Assembly (NCBI RefSeq): GCF_030936135.1
Contig: NC_082594.1
Coordinates: 110,399,020 to 110,463,019 of the forward strand
Direction: 5' to 3'
Source: Gavia stellata
Lineage: Eukaryota; Chordata; Aves; Gaviiformes; Gaviidae
DNA: 64,000 bases
The position numbers were made by a program, and so were the translations under genes. Under the pieces are notes generated by a model. That model worked only from the letters and a program-made list of their open reading frames with translations, was not told where the DNA came from and searched no databases. Of this stretch, positions 24,585 to 39,857 are shown piece by piece; within the stretch, counting starts at the first letter, position 1, and every line of letters starts with the position of its first letter.

Positions 24585-26205
24585 CTATAACGGAAAAAAA
24601 ATAGAAAAAATTTTTCAGTATTATACCATGGGTAGACAGGTACAGTACAAGAAACTAGAAATAAAAAACAGGGACAAAATGATGAATGGGGATACTTTAA
24701 ATTATGAACTCCTTAAGCCGACCTAGTCTTGGGACAGCTACTACACAAGACGGACATATTTATGACCAAATGCTAGAACTGTGAGAGCAGGTTAATCTCC
24801 CCCATGAGCCTAGGGTCTCTTTGGAGTGCCATTCTTGCTTAGTGAAAGTATTAGTAGCCCTGCAAATATTAAGATTAATGTTTATCTCAAAGTATTCTTG
24901 TGTCATGACTGAAAAACCAAGCCTGCTGTTCTTTGTGTGTTAATGAGTCAACACTTTTTTCTTCCAGGAATGGACTTTTTTCTTCTTTTTCATATTTGAT
25001 GTTATTTTTGTCAACAGATCTGTTAAGACAAAGACATGTTTTCTACATCCATCCATCCTGCTGAATGTACCTCTGCTGTATAATTTTGTATCACAACACA
25101 TTTCATGCTGTTTCTTCTGCTCATTACTTTGGTTCCCCTTCCCTCTCTATATTACCCTTCATAAATAATACTGGTCTCCTTACATGGTTACCTCACACTT
25201 TCATCCCAACGCAGCTAACTCAAGACTGCCCACTGCTGCCTTTTGCAAATTTGCTGTTCTGTCTTCCCAGTCCTCCCTGTCAACCCCAGCAAATATTTGA
25301 GAGTGCTGGCTCCAGTATAGGGCCTGAATTAATAAGCCCACCAGACTGTGCATTGTGTTTACTACAGGCTCAATTTACAGTTGCTAAGCTAACTAGAAAC
25401 CAGCATTATAAACATCTGCAGTCACCCATCTATCATAGGACTCCTCTGTGTCATGTGGATTCCTTCTCTCAAAATTAAATAAGCACAATTAATCTCCTCC
25501 TGAAGTACATGATGAAAATGGGTCAAACAGACTGCATTGTCTATGTACCTATTTTTTTCTCACAACTCTATAAAGGGCACACATTGAACAACTCAGGTAC
25601 AGAAGTGAGTCCCAATCCATGTGAATGATTTGTAAGTATGATTTTTTTAAAGTACTATGCAGTATTTGTTTGTTTATGCTGTCTACTTGTTGGCTGGAAG
25701 TATTTCATAAGAGTACTAAAAGTTTCATTTATTTTTTTCTCCTACAGATGGACCATATTCTCCTACTCCTTCTGCTGTGCTCCATGATTACAGCAGTCTA
25801 AGGTGACAGAAATGGGAAGTACCCAATATAACACAGAACATAATTGTTAACATTGCAAGATTAATTTGAAATGTCCATAAGTTATTTATTGGGTGCTAAA
25901 TCCTTAGCAGAATCAGGTAACTTTACCAGGTTATTAATACAGTATGTAAAAGTAGAAAACAGCTGCATAAGGCAGCTTTATCATACATTCATTAGTTGAA
26001 AGAGTAAACCATTTGATCTCAAGACATTAAAGCATGAATTTTTTTCAGTTTATAACCTATAATTCTATACCAAAATGTAGACAGGAATGCTCTACATTTT
26101 CCAGCAATTATTCTATTAATTTCCAGGAAGGGGAGGAGAAATATTTTGAGAAGCTTGAATGAAAAGAAAAAATACTAAGCAAACACAGTATACAAATGTT
26201 CTCAC

Positions 26206-26392
26206 CTTCCATTGGGGTTTTCTCTTCCCATGTATGCTCTGCACTGAAGACTTGAATAAATTCAGCAAAATTAGCTCTCTCTGAAATGAGTTCTTGGTAG
26301 GTCCCCATTTGACTTATTCTGCCCTCTTCCGTTACTATTATAAGATCAGCGTGAGGCAGGAGTGTTAGGTTATAGGTCACCAATATACGAGT
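26206..26392 (-). CDS. ABCC13: ABCC13 exon 14 (NBD1 H-loop, His replaced by Tyr)
   Basis: Acceptor GTGTTTCAG, donor GTGAGA. Encodes TRILVTYNLTLLPHADLIIV, then GRISQMGTYQELI. MRP1 has ILVTHSMSYLPQ here, so the H-loop histidine is Tyr631 (codon TAT, one transition from CAT). It ends in phase 1. Confidence 0.92.
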
Positions 26393-27471
26393 CTGAAACA
26401 CAATGTTTACCATTTTACCATATAAATATAAAGCATATATTAAAAGTAGACATTATCTTATGATAGCTGGAATGATATAATGGAATTTTTCTGGTATTTT
26501 GCTCATTATCTGTCTACTTTATTATTATTATTGTTATTTGTTGCCTACTTTACTACATTACTCTTTTAATTGCTGATTGTAATGTCAAACTTTATGCTTA
26601 TAGCTACTTGCTATTACTTGTACTTACCTGTTTCTTAATGTGTATCTTCTGCTCAGGAATGGTTTGGATTAGGTTGTAAAGAGCAGAGGTAGATACTACA
26701 GCTTTTAATATACTACATGTAGTTTGATAGTCTCAATATTAAAATCTGCTTACAAGTCTACCATTACTAGAGTTCTTGCTTCTGCCAGATACTTATAACC
26801 CATGGAGCAGGTAAATTAAGAAAAGGGAGAAGGGAGAGAGGGAAAGTGAAAGACATTTACTTCATAGTAAGTAATGTATTCATAATAGTAAGCATTTTGT
26901 AGTAAAACATGTGTTTTGCAGGCATCAGTCAGCAGGAATAATCTGTACTAATTTATAACACTGAGGAGAGATTTTTTACAAGCTATCTTACCTTCCCACA
27001 TGAACAGTTTTTAAATGGAAGAGTCTATTCCTTCTGATGCCACTTTCCCCTAGGAATTTCTTTGTTCAACAATACGACTTTCTTTCTATAACGTATACTG
27101 GCTATAACCTATTTACTGCAGTGAGGCATCAAGAGTGACCACAAAGGGCTCCAACCTGCCTTCTATAGGGAGATCACAGCACTCCTCAAAAACTGCCAGT
27201 AAAAAAGAAATGAGCAAATATTATATGAATCTTTCAGACTTCCAGATCAGGCCAGCTCTCAATCTTTTTTTCGGTCTGTGCTGTGTCTACCCAATAGACT
27301 GCAAATTGGCACAATCAGCTGTGCTTTTTATTTAGCCTCTTTCTTTATTCAGAAAAATTTTCATCAACACACTAGGTAAGAGATGAGCTTTTGCAGAATA
27401 ACTGGGACTTCTACTGTGACTGTTGTATTGTACAAAGCAGTTCATCCCCAAATTGAAAGGAAGCCACCCTA

Positions 27472-27645
<174 letters not shown>

Positions 27646-28156
27646 CTAAGAAAGCCAAAATAATCCACATTTAAACACGAAATACTAAAGAAGACCAGTG
27701 TATCACACTCAGTGTTGTCATTATTTTTTTCAGGTAATCAAAGTAAATTTTATAGTAGGTATGAAAATAGAAATTTGGATTTTCAAGTAATTAGAGCAAA
27801 GTTTGGGCTCTGTTGATTAAATTCTCACTCCAAAATGGGCAAATGCAAGGTACTTCAGAAAATTAAAAAATAACTATTATTTACAGTCATACAGGCATTT
27901 TTACAGTATAGAGGAAACCCTTGGAGAACAGGACAGGGCTGACTCACCCTTCTGTATAGAAAAGAGCCATTTTAAAAATTAATTAGAGTGCAGAGCTTGA
28001 ACAGAAGTTAAGTTTAAAGTAAGTAAGCTACGTAAGGAGATGGGCTAGGTGTACTTGGCTGAGCACTGATTAGTCATCAGTGTAAATTATCAAATAGGTA
28101 ATACATAAAAACATAAAAGCCATAACTTAACTTATTGCATCATTTCTGACACCTCA

Positions 28157-29901
<1,745 letters not shown>

Positions 29902-31441
29902 TTAGTTATCCTTTTTGTAAATACTCCATCATGTATGGGTTGTGGTCACTGTAAGAAAGAAATACTCTATTTTACCCTCAGAACAATGAGAAATTAGTAC
30001 TTAAGTTTGCACGTCTTTTGACTATGTACCATTCAGAAACTTGCAATAATGACTTTAAGTATAAATTTATTTGTCTGCAAGTTAAGAGGTTGTGCTTTCA
30101 TCTGATCACAATAAAATCAAATGGGAGACAGTCTAACCAATAGTCAAACAGTGGTCTTACTGTATTCCTCTCAGGCCTGTGGTTCACATTCCATCTTACT
30201 CTGAAAACCAGCTGCTAGACTACTCATGTAGCATTTACTGTAGCTGATGTGTGATCCCTCTTAAGGAAAAAAATAGCTGTTTGGGTAAATAAAAGCTGCC
30301 CTTCATCATTTGCATATTTTGCTGTCAAAATAAGTACAATATGTACACATAAACTTTAGCATACAAGAACAGCCACTTGATGTATCTGTATTTTATGCTA
30401 CCTGGATCTAAGTGCACTCTGATTTGAAGGCCCTATGCTAAGATAAACATAGTACCTTCAGACTGGAGTCTGGAGCACAAATGAGGTACAGGAAGACTGT
30501 CCCCAGAGACTATACCAGACTTTAATGAAGTCTGTATATGATGCTGAAGGCAGCTCATACCTGGATACTATATTGCAGGCTATGGTGGCTGAGATGTGGA
30601 TACTCAATGCCACGTTATGGGAAGTGATCCCCCCAGCCCTGAGAGGAATAGGGTAGACCGTGTGGTGAGAGGGTTAGACTGGGTGGGTTGTAACCTCTTC
30701 AGCTGCCTTAGTAAAATTTAACAGCTGTATAGAGCTTATCAAAATGGTTCATCATTCCACTCAAGGGCTTGGTTACTCCATTTCCTTACTTACCCTCCAA
30801 AGTGTTCATTGCGTAGCAGTTTAAGCATAGCTGAATTTACACCTAAGAAATACCTTGTTAAGAAATGACAAACAAAAAGAGTGGTGTTTTCAGGCAAGAG
30901 AGTTCACTGTGAGAAAAGCAAACTTTTTGTTTGTTTCCTTTTTCCAAAGGAAGCCATAGCCCAATTTTAAGATCAGCATTCAATGCAAGGCTGCATAAAC
31001 TACTTTAGCTTACTTGTAGGCAAAATAAAATGCTACACTGACAAAAGTGCATCTTGGCAGTTAATGGTCCCCAAAATGCAATTCAGGAAAAATTGATATT
31101 GCAGTTAAATCTCCCTTGTGCAAACCGAGGGAAAAGGTCGTAGGAAAGAAGGAATGAAGAAGGAAGAAGAGCAGTGGCTTCCCATAGCACTTATACAGTG
31201 CTGTGCTGGGGAACATGCACTTTTATGTGGTTTGTCTTCGAGCATCAGGGAGACCAGGTCAGATTTGACTTTCCAGAGCATACTGATCACATGGGATACT
31301 CTGGAAACAATAATTGATGTTCTTTTTGGCGTGTAATATCATGAACTAGTCTGAATCAGAATACATTAAACCTGAACAAAATCTCTATAGATAACACATT
31401 CTGCCAAAGGAGCTCATAAAGATAAGTAAGAAATATCTTAC

Positions 31442-31508
31442 TTTTTTAAGACTGGCAGGCCATTATTTTCCCAGTGGAAAGAAGCACCAATAAACCCAAC
31501 AGCATGAT
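31442..31508 (-). CDS. ABCC13: ABCC13 exon 10 (NBD1 first strand)
   Basis: Acceptor TTACTGAACAG, donor GTAAGA. A small exon encoding NHAVGFIGASFHWENNGLPV, with the aromatic A-loop region (FHWEN; FTWAR in MRP1). Phases 1 to 2 fit both neighbours. Confidence 0.8.
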
Positions 31509-31622
31509 CTGTTCAGTAAAGAAAAAAGAGCAAAGAGTTGCTAATCCATCCCCTCAGTTGAGTTTCATAATGATCATCCATATAAACCCATGACCAATTA
31601 AAAACTAGTAACTACTGCTTAC

Positions 31623-31707
31623 TTCCACTGTAGCTTGTATTGACATCCTCAGGGTTAAGATCCTCAGCACACAGAAAATCTTCTAAACGGCTCACAGAAA
31701 CTTTGGT
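31623..31707 (-). CDS. ABCC13: ABCC13 exon 9 (TMD1-NBD1 junction)
   Basis: Acceptor TCATCTTGCAG, donor GTAAGC. Encodes TKVSVSRLEDFLCAEDLNPE, matching ASVSLKRLRIFLSHEELEP. It ends in phase 1. Confidence 0.84.
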
Positions 31708-32941
31708 CTGCAAGATGAACAGATGTATAAAATATTTATAACATGCCTGTGCTCCCTACATTTTTAAATAATATTTTAAAAGTTCTAGATAATATGGGAA
31801 GACATATTCTTTGTCTTATTTGAAGGTAGACAAAAAAGGTATTTAGGTATTTAAAAACTATTTTCCTTGAAGTACTAAACAATCTAAAGTCATAAATAAG
31901 TGTATTTTTTTCCTGGGGATCTACTGGTTGGTAGTTACAAAGTAACAAAGCGTGTTTGACATACCCAGTATTAAAAGATAACAGTTAATCCTTGAATGTC
32001 TGGTTCCTCTGACTCAATTAGTTTGTTTTCATAAACCTGTGGTGAAAACACTTCAGCTTTTTTTTTTTTTTTAAGAACTAGTCCACAGTAACTCTGTCTT
32101 CTTATAATGAAGACAACATTTTACTATGAGCGCATCATGAGATGTCCATCACTGTGCTGTGAAAAAGTGAGATGAAGTTACGCTTGTGCTAATTTTTAAG
32201 CTATTAGAAGTAAACCTTAGGAAAAGACAAGGTTTTGATCTTAAGTATGCTAACCATAAATTAAATCAAATCAGGATGAGTATCTGCTCACAGCAGTCCC
32301 CTTCCTTACAAAAAGCTGAGATGTGTACAAGCTGTGACAGAGTACATTCATGAGCTGCTCATATAATATACCCATAATAGTCTTGACAGCTAGAAGTTCC
32401 CAACTCATATGGTAACCCTACTGGTGTACCATTAGGACTGAAGGTTGCTGATATGGTATCCTCAGCAGCTCTACTCCTTTTTTCTCTACTTGCTTCAGTG
32501 GTGACTTGAGAAAAACAGTATTGCAGAGTCCACAATGGGTCTCCCATACTTGGTCCCAAGGGCTCCAATATATAACAATGGCTGAGTGATTTAAACATGT
32601 GCAGCCTAAATTGTTCATACTTTTATCTTCAGGGACTATGAAGAAGAGAAGTTGAGAGAATAGGAGCAGAAGTTGAGTCTAGTCCACTGAAGGAAGAAAA
32701 GCAAGAAACCAAAAGCTCAGTCACAATTAGGTGTGCTACCCAATTTTCATTCTACTTAAAAGGCTGACAGACATCCTTTAAACAGCCTTCATGCTTCTCA
32801 TTCCATAAAAATACTGTGCAGTTTCATCTCAATAAAATGTAACTTAAAATAATTAAATGAGTTAATCACTCCTAGAAGTAAGTGAAACGTGACGGAGTAC
32901 AAACATTGGCCTTTTATAGCATTTTTTCATAGTATGCTTAC

Positions 32942-33088
32942 CTGGGCTACAGCAGAGATCACGGATGGTAAATCAAACAAAGGCAGTCGCAAAATGTTAA
33001 ATAAAGAAATAGATGTAAAAACTTTAGTTGCTGTTAAAACATTCTCTTTGTCCAGATGAAAGAAGACTCCAAATGTAGCCAATAAGAC
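32942..33088 (-). CDS. ABCC13: ABCC13 exon 8 (TMD1 end)
   Basis: Acceptor CATATTTAAAAG, donor GTAAGC. 49 codons: VLLATFGVFFHLDKENVLTA, then SISLFNILRLPLFDLPSVIS. Compare TFAVYV....NILDA and LALFNILRFPLNILPMVIS of MRP1. Phase 0 at both ends. Confidence 0.9.
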
Positions 33089-33544
33089 CTTTTAAATATG
33101 AAAATGAAAAAGAGATACCCAGAAGCAAAATCACATTATAACTAAAATATATACACAGATACTATTTTTGTTTGCATATGAAAGGTGCAGGATCCCATTT
33201 CTGCTTATGTATAAACAGGGACTCTGTAACTGCTGCACATGGAAATTATTGCATAGCTGCAATACTGAGTGCAGGAATACTCTAATTTTAATGAACAAAA
33301 AGCATGACTACTGTCTTTGACCCAATCAGATACATATGAAATTATATGGAATAACTTTCCTATCTCAGGATTTGATTTCTTCATTTTGAAACACTCCAAC
33401 ATGATGTTTCAGAAAATTCACTTTTTTTTTTTCTTTCTTCTTGCTATTGCTATGATATTGGACATAAAATAGAATTATTTATTACAGGTATTTTTATTTT
33501 GACCACTTGGAATTATTTTCAAAAATCTAGTCAGTAGATTTTTG

Positions 33545-34160
33545 GGGGAGAAGCCCCAATTCCTACATGACCATTCTCAGGTGCTTCCATGGTTTCTAGC
33601 ACATCAATAAGCCTTCTGTCTTTGCTGCTGCATGGATCTCAATACTCTACCTCCACTGAGATGGCAGACTGAAGGATCTCGCTAGCATACCATCACTCAA
33701 ACATTGGCATGCTGCCCCCAGACTTATCTCTGTCAAGCCTGGTTTTATCCCTTTCCCCCTTCAAATCTAGTTTAAAGCTCTTTCAATGAGCCCTGCTAAC
33801 TCCTGTGCAAAGATCCTCTTCCCCCTTTGAGACAGGCATACCCCATCTGTCATAAGCAGGCCTGGTGTCGTGTAGACTGACCCATGAACAAGAAACCCAA
33901 AATTCTGCCAGTGACACCAGCCTCAGAGCCAGGCATTGATCTGCTGGCTCTTCCTGTTTCTCCCCTCATCATTCCCTGCAACTGCAAGGATAGAGGAGAA
34001 CACTACTTGTGCTCCTGATCCCTTAACCAGTCGTCCCAAGGCCCTGAAGTCTCCATTTACTTTCCAATGGAGTTTAACAGAGGGATTTAAAGGTCTGAAG
34101 AGCTGAATGCATTCCTGATAGAATTCCACTGAAACAAGGCTAGGATGAATTTGTTTCATA
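33545..34160 (-). mobile_element. Decayed retroelement ORF with SGNH-hydrolase/esterase domain (CR1-type ORF1 remnant)
   Basis: Reading the minus strand gives FRALGRLVKGSGAQVVFSSI, then RNRKSQQINAWL, a stop, GWCHWQNFGFLVHG, and DGVCLSQRGKRIFAQELAG. This is the DG.HL...GK..... end of SGNH hydrolases, in the form carried by many avian and reptilian retroelements. CR1-clade elements are known to carry an esterase domain in ORF1. An internal stop and the missing N-terminal catalytic block show it is a dead fragment in the exon 7-8 intron of ABCC13. Its edges are approximate. The domain call is fairly firm and the CR1 assignment is inferred. Confidence 0.65.
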
Positions 34161-34580
34161 ATTTTTGGGTTTTTTTCTTTTTCATGTGTTTAGATGTTTA
34201 GTGTTTGAGAAGGCATAGCTAAAAATTACCTATCGAAAATGCATTCCCTTAAAACTTAAAAAAGGAGGAGTATAAAGAAGGTAGTTGATTTTTATGCAAT
34301 AGGAACAGTATGATTAAAACAGTGAAATGAGATTCAGAATCTTTGGATTTGGTTTCTGACTTTCTAACAGAGATCTTTAAAAACTTGGTCAATTCATAAT
34401 CTCTCTCATTCTTCTCCAGTTATATACATACTATTAGAACCTGAGAATTCAAATATATTGTGCTGACAAATGTAATGTTTTGAGATACTGTGAAGCAACA
34501 TTTGTGAGCCATTCAGCTACTAAAGCAACAGGGAACACGAGAAACAGTCCTGCATGAATTAGTATTTTTAGAAAACAAAC

Positions 34581-34718
34581 CATAAAAGGAATACATATCA
34601 ATGTTAGCATGGAGTAAGTGGTCAGATACCCAGATGACTTCAAAACATCCACTTCAAGTTCTCTAATGCTCATGACCTTCCTTTGATATGCAGGTTCCCA
34701 TGCATAAAGTTTGAGGAT
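34581..34718 (-). CDS. ABCC13: ABCC13 exon 7 (TMD1)
   Basis: Acceptor GATTGTCTAG, donor GTTTGT. Encodes ILKLYAWEPAYQRKV, then the hydrophobic YSMLTLICIPFM, matching VLKLYAWE..F..KV and VCTPFL. Phase 0 at both ends. Open reading continues into the intron, but the MRP alignment places the donor here. Confidence 0.87.
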
Positions 34719-35299
34719 CTAGACAATCAAACAAACATATTTGAATAAAACAAAAAAGCAGTGACCATGCTTCAGAAAATAAGCTGAAGCTCCAAATGTC
34801 ATTTTCAAATATTCAGCAATGCCAAACTACAAAAATTTGAATGTTTTACAAATGAAAGCAAGACCTGAGATAACTCAAAATTAGGTTGTCTTTATGGAAG
34901 ATATACTCTAGCCACTCTTAGTTCGTCAGATTTGAATTTGTCCCTTATGTATCATAAATGATGAGCTGGTTTATTTCAAAACAGGATAAATAACAAAAAT
35001 GAGACAACTTTTAAAAGTGCTTTTCTTCTATGCTAAAATTTCACTCTGCTAAAGGTTTTCAGACATCTATTAACATATTTTACATTCACATTAAAAATGT
35101 GGTAGTAAAATTAATGCATCATGGATAGTAAGTTTTTCAAATCAAATTAAACCAGCACATTATGTTAAAACATTTTCTCCTTAAACTTTTGTCATTATCA
35201 GCTGAAATATTACTCATAAAACCTTCGTTTTTAAATAACTTACTTTCTATCTTTACAACCTAACGAAAAAAGCAAAACCCTTATTAGTTGTGGCATTAC

Positions 35300-35365
35300 C
35301 TTTATTCCATGTAACATTTCACTGAGTAGCTTGACTTGTTGATCTGAATACCTCATTTGGCTTTT
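35300..35365 (-). CDS. ABCC13: ABCC13 exon 6 (TMD1 intracellular loop)
   Basis: A 22-codon exon with acceptor TTTTAACCAG and donor GTAATG. Reads KSQMRYSDQQVKLLSEMLHGIK, matching MKSKDNRIKLMNEILNGIK. It is too short to appear as a stand-alone open frame. Phase 0 at both ends. Confidence 0.85.
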
Positions 35366-35810
35366 CTGGTTAAAAGACAGCAACGTTTTCAATTTTCAAT
35401 GAGCAAAAAAATTTGTGAAGTAAAATATGCAGTGTACTGTAGGCAATAAATACCTTTTATGCTATTTTTGCCTTGCTGAAAAACACACTAGCACTGCAGT
35501 TATACCATTTTCAGATGTATATGTAGTAAAAAAATTCATTAGATAGGATAACGGATTAAATACATTAAAATAACATTTTTCCCCTAAAATATCTTAAAGA
35601 GTGCATTTCAATTTTTGTCCTTTTTATTTTTCTTCACATTGAATTAAAATCTTAACAGGTTTCCAGTTCCCAGGGTGTTCAGGAATGATAACATGGTTTT
35701 AATCTTCAAAATCACTAAGCAGGTAAATACAGACTCAGTAACAATATAGTGTAACACTATATAGACACATACATGAATATATATCTAACACTATATGGAT
35801 ATAAAACACT

Positions 35811-35833
35811 GTATACATATATATGTATATATA
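35811..35833. repeat. AT palindrome and TA microsatellite
   Basis: TATACATATATATGTATA, an 18-base perfect palindrome, lies inside a longer alternating A/T run in ABCC13 intron 5. It is low-complexity DNA able to form a cruciform and has no known function. Confidence 0.6.
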
Positions 35834-36835
35834 CAAGAGTTAGGAAGAAAGTTTCCTCTGTTACTGATTAATACATTGTTATTGAAAGAACCAATCAAAG
35901 AAATACAGAAATTCTTCTCACTCCTAGGCTTTTCTGCATCTCACATTTCTAAAATACTAATTAACAACCTCTTTAATATTTTGAGTCTTATTCAAATACA
36001 ACAAGTTGCAAACTTTTAGACAGAATTATCTTATTGTCCTTTGTATTTCTTCCCTATCTCTCATATCACAGTAGGCATCTAAGTGCATATGTAGCTGCAG
36101 CACCTCAGCTGCAAAAGGGGTGAGAGGGTTTTTTGGGTTCTTTTCAATGTCTCTAAACTGTCACAGCCTTATAAAATAATCAGTGGAGACCCAGAGTCTT
36201 CACTGCATGTTGCACCATCAAAGGCATAATAAGACAGAGACAAATAATTGCCTTGATAGCGATGCAAAACTTAGGATTGTAGTACTTTTTTTTGCAGTGG
36301 AGCTCACAGAAATTGTCACAGTAACAGGCAATACAGTGCCAAGAGAAGTGTAGCATCAGAGAAGCAGAAAAGAAGTCAGAACACATGCAGTACCTCTGTG
36401 GGAATTCCCATAATCTCAGGAGAACGTGCTAAATTTGAGTGAGCAGCTTATCCTGAATAATAAAAGTGGAAGAGGGTCATAATCCTACAAAATCCCTTCT
36501 TTAATGGAATTAACTCATGTAATATACAAAAATATAGCTCTTTCCTAAATTGAGTAATACAGTAATTTTTACCAATACAAAAATATTGTTCCAGTATAAT
36601 GAAAATTTAGGTTCCCAACCTAAATACTAGTTTAGCTATCAAACGTACGGCTTTCTTACTGCAGTTATGCTTCCCCCTTCAATGAAAAACAGCTATGGCT
36701 TGGCATTGTTTATTTGTTTAAGGTTTAATTTAGATGTACCAATAGTATTCTTATACAAGCATAATTTACTCCCCCGTTCATTCCTATATTATGTCAACTT
36801 AACTTCTCCTTACTATGCTTATTTAAATATCTCAC

Positions 36836-37090
36836 CTTCAGTCGTTTTACTTTGGCTGCAATGAGTGCATTTATAGGTATAACCAAGAGAAGCACTGCAA
36901 CACCTGCTAGGACTGAGGGGCCAAGCTCTTTCCAGAGAAAGACGACAGCCATGATGATCTGAAAAGGTGCTGACCACAACAGGTTGATGTTTACAGTTAG
37001 CTCCATGAGTTGCTGAGTATCTGCTGACATCAGGTTAACAATTTCCCCAGTTGTGTAGTTTCGTCGTGAGGAATTTGCTAAAGTTAAGGC
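36836..37090 (-). CDS. ABCC13: ABCC13 exon 5 (TMD1)
   Basis: Acceptor TTTTGGTTGCAG, donor GTGAGA. 85 codons: TTGEIVNLMSADTQQLMEL, then LGPSVLAGVAVLLLVIPINA, nearly the textbook MRP helices 8-9 and intervening loop. It is a very well preserved exon. Confidence 0.92.
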
Positions 37091-37394
37091 CTGCAACCAA
37101 AAAATACAGAGGTCACAAAAATCAGCAATTTTGATGGGTGTAGCTGCCCAGGAGAAGCTAAAAGGACATGAATTAGAACAAAGCTGAACTCAGTGAAACA
37201 GACTTGCAACTCTTTATAGTAAATAAACAGGACAACATGGTGCAAAGAGGGCTCAGAAAGCCTCAGCTTTGGCCTAGCTTAGAACCTCCCAGTGCAGGAA
37301 CCAGCAACAGCAGGCTTCACAGCAAGCACACGTGTAATGTCAGTGTGGCAGGCAGATGCCACAAGTCCCAGGTGTCTCAGGACTGACACCCAGA

Positions 37395-37440
37395 CAAACA
37401 CATACACACACACACACTCTCTCTCTCTCTCTGTCTCTGT
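37395..37440 (+). repeat. CA/CT dinucleotide microsatellite
   Basis: (AC)n followed directly by (TC)n in ABCC13 intron 4. The rest of that intron (37091-38643) shows no gene. Confidence 0.85.
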
Positions 37441-38643
37441 GTTAGTGCCTCACATTTTTCCACTGTGTCACCTGCAACTCCTGCATGTAAAAAGACAGTG
37501 CTGCAGCAACGCACTCCACAATCCATCCCATGTGCAAAGCACAACCTGACCTGACATTCACCAATCAACTCTACTCAGTAGCTGTGGAAACTTGCCAGAA
37601 GACATGCCCACCCCAACTGGAGCCTCTTTTCCCCTGTTCATGATCTAATGTACACACCTTGATATGTGACTTGAGAGAATGAATTCCTTTATTTAACTGA
37701 TTTGCAACTTACAAGTGAAATTTTGTGTACTCGTTCAGAAAACACCTGAGAAGTCTATGTCAAAACATCGGTTTGACTCTCTTAAGAAAAGAGGCTGTAT
37801 TTTAAATTAACAGAGACAGTAATTCATTTCAGATTTGGATTATTTTTTGTCTTCTTTAACTTGTGCTTAACAGTTAAATATTGCAGTAAAAATACCAATG
37901 TGCCATGTTCATAACAAAGTAAACTAAAGGCGCAGCACAGAGAAACCAGCTTCATCTCATATGCTACATATTAACAGCATAGTAAACATTTTTATGTTTT
38001 GCAGGTCAGACAGATACTTTTACTTTCTCACATTATTAGCACCAGCATCTCTTGTAGCTAATAATGCTGCCACTCAGCATATCTTATTAAAGGTGGGATA
38101 GATTTCCACAGCTGTTAGCCATCTTTTAAACATCTGAAAAACAATGAACCTACTGGGTATTCAACTCAACAGGAAATCACTAAAATCAGGGGGGAAATTT
38201 CAACCTCCAAAGGAGACAGTGTGGCAAACTTCAGCTTCTTATATTCGCTACTACTATATAGTAAAAACAGTGATCACCTATACGCTTACTTTTTCCCAGA
38301 CATCCAACCTAAAAAGTTTTTCCACTTCATTCAGTAAATTTGGGAAATTAACTCATAACCAAAATAGGAAGAGTTCCATTTCTACATATATCTCCAATAT
38401 TATGTCTGTACAGGTGGCTGACAAAAGTATGTAATTTCAGGATTAGAGCCTTATAATACAAATGCTGCTGAAATTCCAAATTATTATAAATAAACAACCA
38501 TCAAAATACAGAGTCAATCCATTAGCCCGTCACCAGTGTATTAGATCTGGGTTTTGATCATGCTGGTAGGCATATTATCTTTTAACACTGAGTGTTTATT
38601 TTAGGGGGTTTTTTTTTGAAAGAAAAGTAGAATACATGATTAC

Positions 38644-38821
38644 CTTTTTGTAAATCAGGCCAACAACTGCAGTCTTGATTTTGACTGCAGTAAGCATGTT
38701 GTTACGCTGGTATAACTGATGGAGAAGAGTTTGAGCGAGAACTACAAAAAACAGAGCAATAGCATAGCCGTATCCACTCCCAGATGAATTAGGATGATTT
38801 TCACTGACTGTTATCATTGCT
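38644..38821 (-). CDS. ABCC13: ABCC13 exon 4 (TMD1)
   Basis: Acceptor TTCATTTTCAG, donor GTAATC. Contains the hydrophobic stretch IALFFVVLAQTLL and the conserved VKIKTAVVGLIYKKV, the RIKTAVIGAVYRKAL block of MRP1. The one base needed to complete the codon from exon 3 is present. Confidence 0.88.
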
Positions 38822-39857
38822 CTGAAAATGAAGGAATGTAAATTTTAAATTCTGTGCATTAAGCCAACAACTGACAATAAACAGTTCAATAAACTGACAT
38901 ACTGGCAACTTCTTTAATTAAATCCGTTTTGGATCCAGACATGGTGGAATGTCACAAAGAAATACAATGTTAAAAAAAGGCAGGTCTTATCTGTGTTTTC
39001 CAATTCGTTAGCTTAGAAACAATTCTCAAATACTATTCCAGACATGAATGTGCTATTGCTGACTTCACTGACAATGGAGTACAAATAAAGAATGGCATAA
39101 AAGAGAAAAAGAAAAAAATTATTAGATATTTGTACTTAGAAAGGTTGCAACTACCAACCATGAAAGTAAGAGAGAAAAAAAAATTTGGAGGAAAATTCTT
39201 ATTTTTGTGTTAGTAAAACATTATCTTAAATAATCAGCAACTGTGATGTCTTCAAACAGATTTTATGGTTAATAATTTTGTTCAGGATTACACCAATTCA
39301 GGGTATAGTTTGGAGGTTAACAATAATTCTGTTCATTAACTCTTTTCTTTACAAACACACAAGTACTTGATAAATTTTTAACACCTCTGTGGTAAGCAAA
39401 ATTTCTAAAAACCACTTCCATCAATCTCATGGTACCAATGACATGATAACAGAGTCATTGCAGTTTCCCATTAAATGCTGAAGCTGTAGATATTATTATA
39501 TATTTAAGTGTGTTTTTTAAAAATAGAGATGGAAAACTATCGACAAAAAAGCAGGCAAATTAAATATCTTGCTACTGCATTTTTCTCAACGTTTGATTTT
39601 ATATTAAAGTATATTAAATACTTACATACAATATTGTGGAATTGAACTTCGACTGGTTTTGTCTCAGTCCTTTATCTAAGAAATTCCTGATCTCTTTGAG
39701 CTTTCCTCATTAGATCATTTTCAGATAATCACTGGGGCGGGAAGTAGGGGGTGGGGATATATAAAATCTTTAAACATCTAAGCTGTTGCTTAGTTTGGTT
39801 TTGCTTTATTATTACTGTTACTCTCTGAACATAAAGTGAAACACATTAAAAACTTAC

